A stretch of 64,000 nt of DNA from Shinella zoogloeoides (GCF_033705735.1 NZ_CP131131.1:1488001-1552000); one strand, 5' to 3'; positions 26,937-37,380 are shown, counted from the stretch's first letter. Numbers and translations are program-made. The notes: a model not told the origin generated them from the sequence alone.

Positions 26937-27022
26937 AGCCTGCGCCTCACGGGCACGGCGACATTCTCCGAATGAGAAAATCGTGAGGACGGGGGATACT
27001 TCCCTGAACAGCGCAGGATGCG

Positions 27023-27715
27023 TCAGCCCTCGTCGGCGAGCCTGTAGCCGACGCCGGTTTCCGTGAGGATGTATCGCGGCTGGTCCGGCATGCGCTCGAT
27101 CTTCTGCCGGATCTGGCGGACATAGACGCGCAGATACTGCACGTCGGTCTGGCCGTCCCAGACCTGTTCGAGCAGGAAGCGATGGGTCAGCACCTTGCCG
27201 GCATGCTGCACGAGGATGCGCAGGATGTCGTATTCCTTCGGCGAGAGCTTTATCTCCTCCCCGGCTACCTTGACGATGCGCTTGACGAGATCGACCGAGA
27301 GATCGCCGACCTGGAAGACCGGCTTTTCCCCGTGGCTTTGCAGCCGATGGCGCAGGGCGACGCAAATTCGCGCAACCAGCTCGTTCATGCCGAAGGGCTT
27401 GGCGACATAGTCGTCCGCGCCGAGTTCCAGCGCCTTCACGATGCCGGCCTCGTCGGTGCGGCTCGACAGGATGATGATCGGCAGGTCCACCCCCTCGCCG
27501 CGCCATCTGGCCAGAAGGTCATGCCCCGGCATGTCGGGCAGACCGAGATCGAGCACGATGAAATCGGGCCTTTCCGACTTAACCAGTTCCGTCGCCACCC
27601 TGGCATTCATCGCCTCGATCACGACATAGCCCTGCGCGGAAAGCCCGACGCGCAGCAGCTTGCGGATGGGCGGCTCGTCGTCGACGACCAGAATGCGGAC
27701 GCCGGCGCCGGTCAT
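27023..27715 (-). CDS. kdpE: Response regulator KdpE
   Basis: A 230-residue OmpR/PhoB-type regulator: receiver domain with the phospho-acceptor in FIVLDLGLPDMPG (about residue 54) and a winged helix at about residues 130-228 (IKLSPKEYDILRILVQHAGKV, VRQIRQKIE, TETGVGYRL). It is the last gene of the kdp operon and overlaps kdpD by 4 bases. With KdpD it activates the high-affinity potassium pump under K+ limitation. Confidence 0.93.
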   Translation of the reverse strand: MTGAGVRILVVDDEPPIRKLLRVGLSAQGYVVIEAMNARVATELVKSERPDFIVLDLGLPDMPGHDLLARWRGEGVDLPIIILSSRTDEAGIVKALELGADDYVAKPFGMNELVARICVALRHRLQSHGEKPVFQVGDLSVDLVKRIVKVAGEEIKLSPKEYDILRILVQHAGKVLTHRFLLEQVWDGQTDVQYLRVYVRQIRQKIERMPDQPRYILTETGVGYRLADEG

Positions 27716-30423
27716 TCGTCTTCTCCCGGCATGGGCATCCCGGCCATGGCCGGCATGCGGATCGTGAAGACCGCGCCGGAGCGATCGGTGCGGTTCGCCG
27801 CGGTGATCGTGCCGCCCATCGCCTCCACGAAGCCGCGGCAGATGGAGAGCCCGAGCCCCGTGCCGGCGCGCACCTGATCCGCCTTGCGCACCCGGTAGAA
27901 GCTGTCGAAGACGCGTTCGATATCGTCGGAAGGAATGCCGGGGCCTTCATCCTTGATGCTCAGCATGATCGTATTCCCGTCCTGTCGACCGTCGATTTCG
28001 ATCGATGTGCCGTCCGGCGCGTATTTGGCGGCGTTGTCGATGAGATTGAACAGCACCTGCTCGAAAAGCACCGGATCCACCCTCAGCATCGGCAAGGTCT
28101 CGGGAATATGCACCTCGACCCTGTGATGCGAAACGATCTTCACCGCCCGTGCGAGCGCCGAGCCGACGATATCGCCCGCGAAGTGCCATGCATAGTTCGG
28201 TTCCATCGCGCCTGCGCCGATGCGTGTCATGTCGAGCAGGTTGGCGATGAAGCGGTTCAGCCGCTCGGATTCGTCGATGACGGTGGACAACAGCTCGCGC
28301 CGCGTCTCCTCGTCAAGCCGGACGCCGAGATCCTTCAGCATGTCGGCCGAACCCATGATGGCGGCAAGCGGCGTCTTCAGGTCGTGGGAGATGGAGGTCA
28401 GCAGCGCCGCGCGGAGCTTGTCCGTCTCCGCGGCAAGCCGCGCGCCGTCGACATCGGAGACCAGCTGCACGCGCTCGATGGCGAGCGCCGCCTGATCCGA
28501 AAGCGCATCGAAAAGACGGCGTTGCTCGGGCGCCAGGATCGGCCCCTGCCGGTCGTTGTCGAGACCGATGACGCCGACCGCCTCGCGGCCGGTGCGCATG
28601 GGAAGGTAAAGCCGCCGCGCGCCCGGCAGCGTGTCGGCACCGCGGCCGGCTGGACGATTGTGCTCCCAGGCCCATTTGGCCGCGGCGATATCGGCGTCGA
28701 CAAGCGTGTCGTCGGGCGGATAGCCGGCCTTGACGGCGACCGCCCCCGCCTCCGGCAGCAGGATGACGACCCTTACCTTGAGCATGGACGCTATCTGGAA
28801 GGCGGTCGCCCACAGCACATCGTCCAGCGTGCCGGTGCCGGCGAGCTTCCTGGAGAAGAGGTAGAGGTCCTCCGTCATGCGCGCCCGCTGGCGGGCAGCG
28901 GCCGCCTGCCGGTGGACGGCCGCGGTGAGATTGGAAGCGACGAGCGCGACGCCGAAATAGAAGAACAGCGCGACGAGGCTTTCGGGATCGCGGACCGTGA
29001 AGGTATATCGCGGCTCCAGGAAGAAGAAATTGAAGGCGAGCGCGCCGAGTATCGAGGCGAACAGGCCGGCACCGAGGCCGCCGCGCACCGAGGCCGCGAG
29101 CACCGCCATCAGAAAGACCAGCGCCAGGTTCTGGACGTCGAGCGTCTGGCTGAGCGCGACCCCGGCGAGGATCGCCAGCGCCACGAAGACTACGCTGAGC
29201 AGGTACGGCCTGATACGGAACGGCTGCAGCGCCTCGGCGCTCTTCACGCCCCTCCGCGGTTCTTCCGCCCTCGCATCACCGGAGATGACGTGCACGCTGA
29301 TATCGCCGGCATGACGGATCAGGTCGTAGGTGACGTTGCCCTGCCAGAACCGCCGCCAGCCGGACCGCTCCGGGCGGCCGACGACGATGTGGGTGAAGTT
29401 GTTGGCATTCGCATAGGCGATGATCTCGCGCGAGGGGGCGAGCGCCGGCAGCGTCACCGTCTCGGCGCCCAGCTGCTCGGCAAGGCGCATGTTGGCGGCG
29501 AGCCTGTCCTTGTCCTCTTCCGAAAGGCCTGCCGACTGCGGTGTTTCGAGGTGCAGCGCTGCCCAGGGCGCCCGCAGCCGATCGGCCTGGCGCCGCGCGT
29601 AACGCACGAGACTGGCGCCTTTCGGACCATGGTCTATGCAGACCAGCAGGCGTTCGCCGGCCGCCCATGGGCCGGAAATGGCATGCGCCTGCATGTGGTT
29701 GAGCAACTGGTCATCGACCCGCTGCGCGGTGCGCCGCAATGCGAGCTCCCGCAGCGCCGTCAGGTTGCCGGGCGAGAAATAGTTCTCGATGGCCCGCTTC
29801 GCCGTCTTCGGCACATAGACCTTGCCGTCCGCCAGCCGCTTGATCAGGTCGTCGGGCGTTATGTCGATGATCTCGATGTCGTCGGCACGATCGATGATGG
29901 AATCGGGCACGGTCTCACGCACCCTGATGCGCGTGATCTGCGCCACCACGTCGTTGAGGCTCTCCACATGCTGGATGTTGAGCGTCGAATAGACGTCGAT
30001 GCCGCGCGAGAGGATTTCCTCGACGTCGAGGTAGCGCTTGGGATGGCGGGCGCCGGCGACATTGGTATGCGCAAGCTCGTCGACGAGGACGAGCGCCGGC
30101 CGGCGCTCAAGGATCGCGTCGAGGTCCATCTCCTCGAGCTGCTGCCCGCGATATTCGATCTTCCGCCGGGCGATGACCTCGAAGCCCTCGACGAGTGCGG
30201 CCGTTTCCACGCGGCCGTGCGTCTCGACGACGCCGATGACGACATCGACGCCGTCCGCCTGCCGCGCCCGGCCGGACATCAGCATCTCGTAGGTCTTGCC
30301 GACGCCCGGCGCGGCACCGAGGAATATCTTGAGGCGCCCGCGCGTTTCCCGCTCCGCGCGGTCCAGGAGGGCGTCCGGCGATGGCCTGCTGTCGATCTCG
30401 CGATTGTCGTCCGGCATGAGCAT
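27712..30423 (-). CDS. kdpD: Potassium-sensing histidine kinase KdpD
   Basis: A 903-residue sensor. The N-terminal about 370 residues hold the KdpD domain with Walker A (GAAPGVGKT) and DELAHTN, and a UspA-like domain (LLVCIDHGPKGASLVRYARR); four membrane helices lie at about 400-500 (YLLSVVFVALAILAGVAL); a GAF-like domain follows; then the kinase core with H-box TSISHDLKTPLAAIMGS and G-box GTGLGLSICRG. Length matches KdpD of other bacteria. Start at 30423; an in-frame ATG at 30417 is equally possible. Follows kdpC by 41 bases. Confidence 0.95.
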   Translation of the reverse strand: MLMPDDNREIDSRPSPDALLDRAERETRGRLKIFLGAAPGVGKTYEMLMSGRARQADGVDVVIGVVETHGRVETAALVEGFEVIARRKIEYRGQQLEEMDLDAILERRPALVLVDELAHTNVAGARHPKRYLDVEEILSRGIDVYSTLNIQHVESLNDVVAQITRIRVRETVPDSIIDRADDIEIIDITPDDLIKRLADGKVYVPKTAKRAIENYFSPGNLTALRELALRRTAQRVDDQLLNHMQAHAISGPWAAGERLLVCIDHGPKGASLVRYARRQADRLRAPWAALHLETPQSAGLSEEDKDRLAANMRLAEQLGAETVTLPALAPSREIIAYANANNFTHIVVGRPERSGWRRFWQGNVTYDLIRHAGDISVHVISGDARAEEPRRGVKSAEALQPFRIRPYLLSVVFVALAILAGVALSQTLDVQNLALVFLMAVLAASVRGGLGAGLFASILGALAFNFFFLEPRYTFTVRDPESLVALFFYFGVALVASNLTAAVHRQAAAARQRARMTEDLYLFSRKLAGTGTLDDVLWATAFQIASMLKVRVVILLPEAGAVAVKAGYPPDDTLVDADIAAAKWAWEHNRPAGRGADTLPGARRLYLPMRTGREAVGVIGLDNDRQGPILAPEQRRLFDALSDQAALAIERVQLVSDVDGARLAAETDKLRAALLTSISHDLKTPLAAIMGSADMLKDLGVRLDEETRRELLSTVIDESERLNRFIANLLDMTRIGAGAMEPNYAWHFAGDIVGSALARAVKIVSHHRVEVHIPETLPMLRVDPVLFEQVLFNLIDNAAKYAPDGTSIEIDGRQDGNTIMLSIKDEGPGIPSDDIERVFDSFYRVRKADQVRAGTGLGLSICRGFVEAMGGTITAANRTDRSGAVFTIRMPAMAGMPMPGEDE

Positions 30424-30464
30424 CCATCCACTGTTCCCGGCCGCCCGGGAAAGCTCATTTCAGT

Positions 30465-31031
30465 TTACGAGGGCGCGCCGTCAAGCGCCATGTTGAGACG
30501 CAGCACATTCACGACGGGTTCCCCCAGAAAGCCGAGCTTGCGGCCCTCGACCTGCCGGTCGACCAGCGCGCGGACGGCAGCCTCGTCCAGCCCCCTCGCC
30601 CTGGCCACGCGCGCCACCTGGAAATAGGCGGCTTGCGGCGAGATATGCGGATCGAGGCCGCTGCCCGAGGCGGTGACGAGATCGATCGGCACCTCCGCCG
30701 TCAGATCGGCGGCTTTGGCCGCATCGTAGTCGGCCCTCACCCGGTCGATCAGCTTCCGGCTGGTCGGGCCAAGATTGGAGCCGGAGGAGCTGGCGGCGTC
30801 GTAGCCATTACCCGCAGCCGAAGGACGCCCATGAAAATACCGGTCGCTCGTGAAGGCCTGTCCGATGAGCGCCGAGCCGATCACCCGGCCGTCCTTCTCG
30901 ATCAGGCTGCCATTCGCCTGCCGCGGGAAGACGGCCTGCGCGATGCCGGTCATGGCGGCGGGATAGAGAAGGCCGGCGATGGCGGTGGTGGCAAGGATCA
31001 TGACGATTGCCGGGCGCAGTTGCTTGAACAT
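30465..31031 (-). CDS. kdpC: Potassium-transporting ATPase subunit C
   Basis: A 188-residue protein with one N-terminal membrane helix ([20 protein letters not shown]) and a periplasmic domain with [21 protein letters not shown] and [14 protein letters not shown], the conserved KdpC signatures. It stabilises the KdpFABC complex and assists K+ binding. ATG 31031 lies 11 bases after the kdpB stop; a longer in-frame reading overlaps kdpB and is a shadow. Confidence 0.95.
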   Translation of the reverse strand: MFKQLRPAIVMILATTAIAGLLYPAAMTGIAQAVFPRQANGSLIEKDGRVIGSALIGQAFTSDRYFHGRPSAAGNGYDAASSSGSNLGPTSRKLIDRVRADYDAAKAADLTAEVPIDLVTASGSGLDPHISPQAAYFQVARVARARGLDEAAVRALVDRQVEGRKLGFLGEPVVNVLRLNMALDGAPS

Positions 31032-31042
31032 GGTCGATTTCC

Positions 31043-33091
31043 TTAGGCAAGGCCGAGGGCGGTGATGGCGACATCGATCGCCTTGATGCCGATGAAGGGC
31101 ACGACGATGCCACCGAGGCCGTAGATCAGCAGGTTGCGGGAGAGGAGCGCACCGGCGCCGACGGCGCGGTACTTCACGCCCCTCAGCGAAAGCGGGATCA
31201 GCGCGACGATGATGAGCGCGTTGAAGACGATCGCCGAGAGGATGGCCGATTGCGGGCTCGACAGGCCCATGACGTTCAGGACGCCGAGCTGCGGATAGAA
31301 GGCGAGGAACATGGCCGGGATGATCGCGAAATATTTCGCGATGTCGTTGGCGATGGAGAACGTCGTCAGCGCGCCGCGGGTCATCAGCAATTGCTTGCCG
31401 ATCTCGACGATCTCGATGAGCTTCGTCGGGTCGCTGTCGAGATCGACCATGTTGCCGGCCTCGCGGGCGGCGACCGTACCGGTGTTCATGGCAACGCCCA
31501 CATCGGCCTGGGCAAGGGCCGGCGCATCGTTGGTGCCGTCGCCGCACATGGCGACGAGCTTTCCCCTGGCCTGCTCCTCGCGGATGAGCTGGAGCTTGTT
31601 CTCCGGCGTGGCCTGGGCGAGGAAATCGTCGACGCCGGCTTCCGCCGCAATGGCCGCCGCCGTCATCGGATTGTCGCCGGTGATCATCACCGTGCGGATG
31701 CCCATGCGGCGCAATTCCGCGAAACGCTCGCGAATGCCGCCCTTGACGATGTCCTTGAGCTGGACGACGCCGAGCAGCCTGTCCTCCCTCGCCACCGCCA
31801 GCGGCGTGCCCCCGGCCTTTGCGATCTCCTCGGCGATGGCCTGAAGCTCGCGCACCGCATCGGAAGATGCGCCGGCGCCGACATGGGACAGCACCGCATC
31901 GACCGCTCCCTTGCGAATCTGCGCCCCTTCGAGGTCGACGCCGCTCATGCGGGTCTGGGCGGTAAAGGGCACGAAGCTCGCCTTGAGGCCGGCCATGTCC
32001 CGGCCGCGGATATCGTATTTCTCCTTGGCAAGAACGACGATGGAGCGGCCCTCCGGCGTCTCGTCGGCAAGCGAGGCAAGCTGGGCGGCATCGGCAAGCT
32101 CCTGTTCGGTGACGCCGCGCACCGGCCTGAAGGCCGTCGCCTGACGATTGCCGAGCGTGATGGTACCGGTCTTGTCAAGCAGGAGCGTATCGACGTCGCC
32201 CGCCGCCTCCACCGCCCGCCCCGACATGGCGAGCACGTTGAAACGGACGAGGCGATCCATGCCGGCAATGCCGATGGCGGAGAGCAATGCGCCGATGGTC
32301 GTCGGAATGAGCGTGACGAACAGGGCGACGAGCACGATGATCGGGATCGAACCGCCGGCATAGGCGGCGAAGCTCGGGATGGTGACGGTCGCCAGAACGA
32401 AGATCAGCGTCATGCCGGCAAGCAGTATGTTGAGTGCGATCTCGTTCGGCGTCTTCTGGCGCTCCGCCCCTTCGACCAGCGCGATCATGCGATCGAGGAA
32501 GGTCGAGCCGGCGGCGGCGGTGATGCGCACGCGGATCCAGTCGGAGAGGACCTGCGTGCCGCCCGTCACGGCCGAGCGGTCTCCGCCCGATTCCCGGATG
32601 ACGGGAGCAGATTCGCCCGTGATCGCCGCCTCGTTCACCGAGGCGACGCCCTCGACGACCTCGCCGTCCGAGGGGATGATATCCCCGGCCTCGACGAGCA
32701 CCAGATCGCCGACCTTGAGACTGGTGCCGGGCACCAGCCTGTACTCGGCGGAGCCGTTTGCCGCGAGCAGCTTGGCCTGGGTCTCGCTCCGGGCGCGGCG
32801 CAGCGAATCCGCCTGCGCCTTGCCTCGGCCCTCGGCGACCGCTTCGGCGAAATTGGCGAAGAGCACGGTAAACCAGAGCCAGAGATTGACCTGGAAGGAG
32901 AAGGCGAGGCCGCCGCCACCGGATGCCAGATCGCGCAGGAAGAGGAGCGACGTCAGCAGCGAGACGGTCGCCACGACGAACATGACGGGATTGCGGGCGA
33001 GCGTGCGCGGGTTCAGCTTGGTGAATGCTGCGCCGATTGCCGGAACGAGAATGCGAGAATCGAGGATACTCGCGGATTTTGCCTGGCTCAT
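31043..33091 (-). CDS. kdpB: Potassium-transporting P-type ATPase subunit B
   Basis: A 682-residue P-type ATPase: phosphorylation motif DKTGTIT, the TGES actuator loop ([10 protein letters not shown]), [20 protein letters not shown] hinge, and seven predicted membrane helices. It hydrolyses ATP to drive K+ uptake by KdpA. Translation begins at ATG 33091 (MSQAKS); an upstream in-frame extension reads through the short inter-gene ORF and is rejected. It is preceded by a small ORF (33121-33267) not found in the E. coli operon. Confidence 0.95.
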   Translation of the reverse strand: MSQAKSASILDSRILVPAIGAAFTKLNPRTLARNPVMFVVATVSLLTSLLFLRDLASGGGGLAFSFQVNLWLWFTVLFANFAEAVAEGRGKAQADSLRRARSETQAKLLAANGSAEYRLVPGTSLKVGDLVLVEAGDIIPSDGEVVEGVASVNEAAITGESAPVIRESGGDRSAVTGGTQVLSDWIRVRITAAAGSTFLDRMIALVEGAERQKTPNEIALNILLAGMTLIFVLATVTIPSFAAYAGGSIPIIVLVALFVTLIPTTIGALLSAIGIAGMDRLVRFNVLAMSGRAVEAAGDVDTLLLDKTGTITLGNRQATAFRPVRGVTEQELADAAQLASLADETPEGRSIVVLAKEKYDIRGRDMAGLKASFVPFTAQTRMSGVDLEGAQIRKGAVDAVLSHVGAGASSDAVRELQAIAEEIAKAGGTPLAVAREDRLLGVVQLKDIVKGGIRERFAELRRMGIRTVMITGDNPMTAAAIAAEAGVDDFLAQATPENKLQLIREEQARGKLVAMCGDGTNDAPALAQADVGVAMNTGTVAAREAGNMVDLDSDPTKLIEIVEIGKQLLMTRGALTTFSIANDIAKYFAIIPAMFLAFYPQLGVLNVMGLSSPQSAILSAIVFNALIIVALIPLSLRGVKYRAVGAGALLSRNLLIYGLGGIVVPFIGIKAIDVAITALGLA

Positions 33092-33120
33092 ACGAGACTC
33101 CAGCGTTGAAACGGACGCGG

Positions 33121-33267
33121 TCACCCGCGCAGAAATTCGATGATCGAAACGATGGCGATCATCGCGACCAGCATCATCAGGATGAGGTTGGAAGCACACC
33201 ATCGGGCTGGCATCGCCCCCCTGCGAACGGGGGACGAAGGAGGGGAACCTGTCGTGCGAAGCGTCAT
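33121..33267 (-). CDS. Small single-helix membrane protein between kdpA and kdpB
   Basis: A 48-codon frame filling the 185-base gap between kdpA and kdpB: a polar, Arg/Pro-rich first half and a membrane helix [19 protein letters not shown] followed by RG and stop. It starts at ATG 33267, nine bases after the kdpA stop, and ends 29 bases before kdpB. Its helix-plus-charge layout resembles KdpF-like or YbeE-like microproteins. No Shine-Dalgarno of note (GGATTGGCC). Expression is inferred from position only. Confidence 0.45.
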   Translation of the reverse strand: MTLRTTGSPPSSPVRRGAMPARWCASNLILMMLVAMIAIVSIIEFLRG

Positions 33268-33276
33268 GGCCAATCC

Positions 33277-34980
33277 TCAGAAGGTCTGTCCGGCCAGCAT
33301 CGCGAGGTGTTCGACCACCGGGCCGAGCGCGAGCGCCGGGAAGAAGGTGAGCCCGCCGACGATCATGATCGTGCCGACGAGCAGGCCGACGAAGAGCGGG
33401 CCGTCCGTCGGGAACGTGCCGGCGGAAGCCGGGACGGTCTTCTTGGCGATGAGCGAGCCGGCGATGGCCAGCGCCGGTATGATGACCAGAAAGCGCCCCA
33501 TCAGCATGCCGAAGCCCAGCGTGACATTGTACCAGGGCGTGTTGCCGGTCAGGCCGCCGAAGGCCGAGCCGTTGTTGGCGGCCGCCGAGGTATAGGCATA
33601 GAGGATCTCGGAGAAGCCATGCGGGCCGGCCGTGCCGACGGAGGCGACCGCCGGGGGCAGCACGCTGGCGATGGCCGTGAAGACGAGCATGGCAAGCGGC
33701 AGGCAGAGGATCGCGAGCACCGCCATCTTCATCTCCTTCGCCTCGATCTTCTTGCCGAGATATTCCGGCGTGCGGCCGACCATCAGGCCCGCCACGAAGA
33801 CGGCCACGACGATGAAGAGGACGATGCCGTAGAAGCCCGCGCCGACGCCCCCGACGATAACCTCGCCAAGCTGCATGTTGATGAGCGGGATGAGCCCCCC
33901 GAGCGCCGTGAAACTGCCATGCATGGCGTTGACCGCACCGCAGGAGGCCGCCGTGGTGACGACCGCGAAGAGCGAGGAAAGAGCGATGCCGAAGCGGGCT
34001 TCCTTGCCCTCCATATTGCCGCCCTGGAGGCCGAAGGCGTGCATGAGCGAATTGCCGGAGGCTTCCGCCCAGTAGGTAACCGTGACGCCGGCGAGGAACA
34101 GAACGCCCATGGCCGCAAGGATCGCCCAGCCCTGGCGCTGGTTGCCGACCATGCGGCCGAATACGTTGGTGAAGGCCGCGCCGATCGCGAAGATCGAGAC
34201 CATCTGAAGCATGTTCGAGAGGACGTCGGGGTTCTCGAAGGGATGGGCGGAATTGGCGTTGAAGAAGCCGCCCCCGTTGGTGCCGAGCATCTTGATGGCA
34301 AGCTGCGAGGCGACCGGGCCGAGCGCGATGGTCTGCCTTGCGCCTTCCAGCGTCGTCGCCTCCACAGAGGGGCCGAAGGTCTGCGGCACGCCGAGCGCCA
34401 CATAGGCAAGCGTCAGCACGACGCAGACCGGCAGCAGCACATAGAGCGTGGCGCGGGTCATATCGACCCAGAAATTACCGATCGTCTTGCCGGATGCGCC
34501 CGCGAAGGCGCGGATGAGCGCGACGGCGATCGCCATGCCGGTGGCTGCGGAAACGAAGTTCTGCACCGTCAATCCCGCCATCTGGGTGAGATAGGACATG
34601 GTGCTCTCGCCGCCGTAGTTCTGCCAGTTGGTATTGGTGACGAAACTGACGGCGGTGTTGAAGGCAAGCTCCGGCGCGACGTCGGACAAGCCGGCGGGAT
34701 TGAGCGGCAACGCGCCCTGCAGGCGCTGCAATGCGTAAAGCAGCAGCAGCCCGGCAAGGTTGAAGGCCAGCATGGCGACGGCATAGGCCGTCCAGCGCTG
34801 CTCCTCGCGCTCGCTGGTGCCGGCCAGCGCATAAAGGCCCCGTTCGACGGGAACCAGCACGGGGGAAAGGAAGGTTCGCTCCCCGGCAAAGACGCGCGTC
34901 ATATAGGCGCCGAGCGGTTTGACGAGGGCAAGGACGATCCCGCAGAAAAGAAGGATCTGTAGCCATCCGATGAAGGTCAT
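33277..34980 (-). CDS. kdpA: Potassium-transporting ATPase potassium-binding subunit A
   Basis: A 567-residue membrane protein with about ten helices and the four selectivity-filter repeats of KdpA (for example [49 protein letters not shown]). It is the channel-like subunit that binds and moves K+. ATG 34980 (MTFIGW) fits the usual family N-terminus; an in-frame ATG at 35007 has GGAAG upstream and would add nine residues. Confidence 0.95.
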   Translation of the reverse strand: MTFIGWLQILLFCGIVLALVKPLGAYMTRVFAGERTFLSPVLVPVERGLYALAGTSEREEQRWTAYAVAMLAFNLAGLLLLYALQRLQGALPLNPAGLSDVAPELAFNTAVSFVTNTNWQNYGGESTMSYLTQMAGLTVQNFVSAATGMAIAVALIRAFAGASGKTIGNFWVDMTRATLYVLLPVCVVLTLAYVALGVPQTFGPSVEATTLEGARQTIALGPVASQLAIKMLGTNGGGFFNANSAHPFENPDVLSNMLQMVSIFAIGAAFTNVFGRMVGNQRQGWAILAAMGVLFLAGVTVTYWAEASGNSLMHAFGLQGGNMEGKEARFGIALSSLFAVVTTAASCGAVNAMHGSFTALGGLIPLINMQLGEVIVGGVGAGFYGIVLFIVVAVFVAGLMVGRTPEYLGKKIEAKEMKMAVLAILCLPLAMLVFTAIASVLPPAVASVGTAGPHGFSEILYAYTSAAANNGSAFGGLTGNTPWYNVTLGFGMLMGRFLVIIPALAIAGSLIAKKTVPASAGTFPTDGPLFVGLLVGTIMIVGGLTFFPALALGPVVEHLAMLAGQTF

Positions 34981-35016
34981 GGGCAAAACTTTCGTTACCG
35001 GCAGCATTGCTTCCGT

Positions 35017-35106
35017 TCAGAAGCGTTCCGGGCGAATGAGGGCGTAGGCGAGGTAAATGGTCAGGAAGACGGCAACGGCGCCGCCGAACGCATAATCGAA
35101 CGACAT
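35017..35106 (-). CDS. kdpF: KdpF subunit
   Basis: A 29-residue single-helix peptide (MSFDYAFGGAVAVFLTIYLA, then YALIRPERF) with the ALI-x-PE-RF C-terminus characteristic of KdpF. It lies 36 bases before kdpA, the same place as in other kdpFABC operons. KdpF stabilises the KdpABC complex in the membrane. Confidence 0.88.
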   Translation of the reverse strand: MSFDYAFGGAVAVFLTIYLAYALIRPERF

Positions 35107-35117
35107 CGCACCCTCCC

Positions 35118-35201
35118 TCACAACCGTTCGCAGGCGCGCGTGTAGACAACACAGAATGCGAAGAAGGCGAGCACCGCGCCTGTCAGGAGAACATCCATCA
35201 T
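35118..35201 (-). CDS. Tiny membrane protein at the head of the kdp operon
   Basis: A 27-residue frame (MMDVLLTGAVLAFFAFCVVY, then TRACERL) with one membrane helix and a short basic/Cys tail, 11 bases before kdpF. I recall similar small proteins preceding kdpF in other bacteria, but no function is established. It begins at a double ATG (35201 and 35198). If translated it would be the first gene of the kdp transcript. Confidence 0.6.
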   Translation of the reverse strand: MMDVLLTGAVLAFFAFCVVYTRACERL

Positions 35202-35537
35202 CACTCTGGACTCCGTTATCGGGGGCCAGACAAGCCGCGGACGCTCTTCGAAAGCACACCGCGAAATCACCTGGCGCAGGGATCCTTCGATCTCCCGCGC
35301 TTCAATATGCAGCCGAACCGGATAGGCATTCGAGAGCGGCCGGAAGGTGAAAAAATAGGAATTCCATAGGAATTTCAGCCGGTGCACCTCCAGCTTGCCG
35401 GCATGCGTCCGAAGACCGCCAGATGGCGATTTTCCGAACCCGCACCGCTATCTCTCCAGCGTGACAGCGAAAGATCGGCCTCATGCCGGGCCGCGGCGAT
35501 TAACGGCATCAAAAGCTTTTTGCCCTAACGGAGATGC
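35202..35537. other. Divergent control region of kdp and a diguanylate cyclase gene
   Basis: A 336-base stretch without a gene I can support. It holds the direct repeats at 35355-35374. On the minus side a kdp promoter must lie here, but no clear -35/-10 pair was picked out. A longer in-frame upstream extension of the 27-residue kdp protein (to 35387) lacks a good start. Confidence 0.5.
35355..35374 (-). promoter_or_regulatory. Direct-repeat operator candidate for KdpE
   Basis: ATAGGAATT occurs at 35355-35363 and exactly again at 35366-35374, an 11-base spacing that places both on the same helix face, as bound by OmpR/PhoB-type dimers such as KdpE. It lies about 155 bases upstream of the first kdp small gene. 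The sequence is AT-rich in a G+C-rich region. Confidence 0.45.
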
Positions 35538-37259
35538 ATGACTTCGAGTGGGTTTCGAAACAGACGTCCGGTGGCCTTCCTGCTTCTAGTGATGCTGACA
35601 TATTTCAGCACTGCATTGGCAAGCGCAGCGGATTCTTCCGAGATTCGCAGTTCCTGCTGGGCATCCGGCGATCTGTCGGAGGACGTGGTCGCGATAGCAC
35701 GGCAGGAAAGCCGGTGGTCCTGCGGCACCCGGGAATTCTCCATCGATGCCGAGCGCGTGCTGCTCCGCTTCGACATCACACCCGACAATGCCCTTCCCCG
35801 ATATCTCCTCTCAAGGCGAAGTGCACTTGAAACGATGCATCTTCTGGCGATCGATAAGGAGGGCGCGGTCCGGCAAACTTCCGTTCCCGCGGCCGCCCTG
35901 CCCAGTTCGCTGGCTGGCGGGTACTTCAAGGCCTCCCTGCCGGAGGTGACGCGCGAGACCGCGCATGTCGTCGTCGCGATCGACCTGCCGAGCCATCGGA
36001 TGACGCTGGAGGGGGCCTATCTTGCCCCGACGGATCCGGCCGTTGACACGGGTGACATGCGGTTCCTGCTGGTCCTGGCAGGGCTTGCGGGCATGCTCGT
36101 CATGCCCCTTATCTTCAACGCAGCGTTCTACCGGGCCCTGCGCGAATCTTTCGTTCTCTGGCACTCGGCCCTCACGCTTTCGCTGCTGATGACCGTTCTG
36201 GTTTCATCCGGCCTGTCAGTCGTGCTTTTCGATCCTCCGGCGATGACGTTGAGCTGGATGACGACATTGATCTTCGGGATGACGGTCGGGTCGGGAGCGA
36301 TGTTCACCCACAGCTTCATCGAGCCAGGATTGATGCATCCGCTCCTGCGGCGTCTGCTACCCTATTGCGCGGTGTGGGCGATATGCCTGAGCGTGTTTCA
36401 TGCGGCGTTTCCCTTCGTTGCGCGCCCCATGCAGGCGAGCGCCTACACGGCGGCGTTTGCGCCGATCCTCGGTATCTTCATATTGTCCATGATCGATTCT
36501 CTGCGTCGCGGAAGCCGCGCCGCGAGGTATCAGGCGATAGGCTACACGCCGATAATCGTGGTCGGGCTGGTTCGTCTGGTGACGGGTGTTGTTCCCTGGC
36601 TGCACAGCACTGACGCCATGTTCCTGTTCTATGTGGGTTGCGCGTGTGAAGTCCTTTTCACGACGCTTGGCGTGGCAGAGCGCTTCGTCACCATGAAGCG
36701 CGAGCGGGACCGCGCACGCAACGAAGCCGAGCTGCTCGAACGGCTGTCCGAAACGGATGCGTTGACGGGTTTGTTCAACCGGCGGGCCATCGAGCGCCAG
36801 TTCGAGCAACTTCGCGGCGAAGGCTTCGCCGCGCTGGCTGTCATCGACCTCGACCATTTCAAGGCGATCAATGATGTGAACGGGCACGGCGTCGGGGACG
36901 AGGTGCTCAAGGCTGTGGGCAGTGCGCTCCAGGCAAGTCCTGACGTTCGCGCATATCGCCTCGGCGGCGAGGAATTCGTGCTTCTCTTGCGCGGAGACGA
37001 TGCCGAAGCCCAGGCCGAGCTTCGCCGCCAGGCAATTCCCGCAATTGTCGCTCATGCCGTTTCGGGGCTCGGGCGCCCCGTGACTGCCAGCATGGGCGTG
37101 ACGAACATCTTTGGCAGCGAAGGTTTCGCCGCACTTTACGAACGCGCCGACAAGCTGCTTTACGAAGCCAAGAGCGCGGGGCGCAACCGAACCCGCAGCG
37201 CGATCAAGGCGACGCCGGCGCTGGTGTCCTTTCCAAACGACCAGGCGATGATCGCCTAG
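35538..37259 (+). CDS. Membrane diguanylate cyclase (7TMR-DISM-like sensor, GGDEF)
   Basis: A 573-residue protein: signal peptide, a periplasmic domain (about residues 35-165), seven or so membrane helices between about 170 and 385, a coiled-coil (KRERDRARNEAELLERLSE), and a GGDEF domain with active-site GGEEF near residue 475. There is no RxxD inhibitory site before it (SPDVRAYRL). It should make cyclic di-GMP in response to an envelope or extracellular signal. It is divergent from the kdp operon; a link to potassium is not shown. Confidence 0.9.
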   Translation: MTSSGFRNRRPVAFLLLVMLTYFSTALASAADSSEIRSSCWASGDLSEDVVAIARQESRWSCGTREFSIDAERVLLRFDITPDNALPRYLLSRRSALETMHLLAIDKEGAVRQTSVPAAALPSSLAGGYFKASLPEVTRETAHVVVAIDLPSHRMTLEGAYLAPTDPAVDTGDMRFLLVLAGLAGMLVMPLIFNAAFYRALRESFVLWHSALTLSLLMTVLVSSGLSVVLFDPPAMTLSWMTTLIFGMTVGSGAMFTHSFIEPGLMHPLLRRLLPYCAVWAICLSVFHAAFPFVARPMQASAYTAAFAPILGIFILSMIDSLRRGSRAARYQAIGYTPIIVVGLVRLVTGVVPWLHSTDAMFLFYVGCACEVLFTTLGVAERFVTMKRERDRARNEAELLERLSETDALTGLFNRRAIERQFEQLRGEGFAALAVIDLDHFKAINDVNGHGVGDEVLKAVGSALQASPDVRAYRLGGEEFVLLLRGDDAEAQAELRRQAIPAIVAHAVSGLGRPVTASMGVTNIFGSEGFAALYERADKLLYEAKSAGRNRTRSAIKATPALVSFPNDQAMIA

Positions 37260-37380
37260 GCCGGCGCGCCGCGTGCCGCTTCATTCCGGCCCGGCCCATC
37301 ATGACGATCCCGCATCAGATTAACTTGCTGCCGTCCCCATCGTTTCGGCAATCATCGCCGGGATTTGATGGAGCCCGCCC

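Noticed and set aside
28108..30627. An 839-codon plus-strand frame antisense to kdpD
   Set aside because: Composition is low-complexity and charge-rich, with no motif; it mirrors the codon bias of kdpD.
30465..31547. A 360-codon extension of kdpC
   Set aside because: The added N-terminal part overlaps kdpB in another frame and has no membrane or domain feature; kdpC starts at 31031.
33025..34962. A 645-codon plus-strand frame antisense to kdpA and kdpB
   Set aside because: Same shadow pattern; the kdp genes on the other strand are unmistakable.
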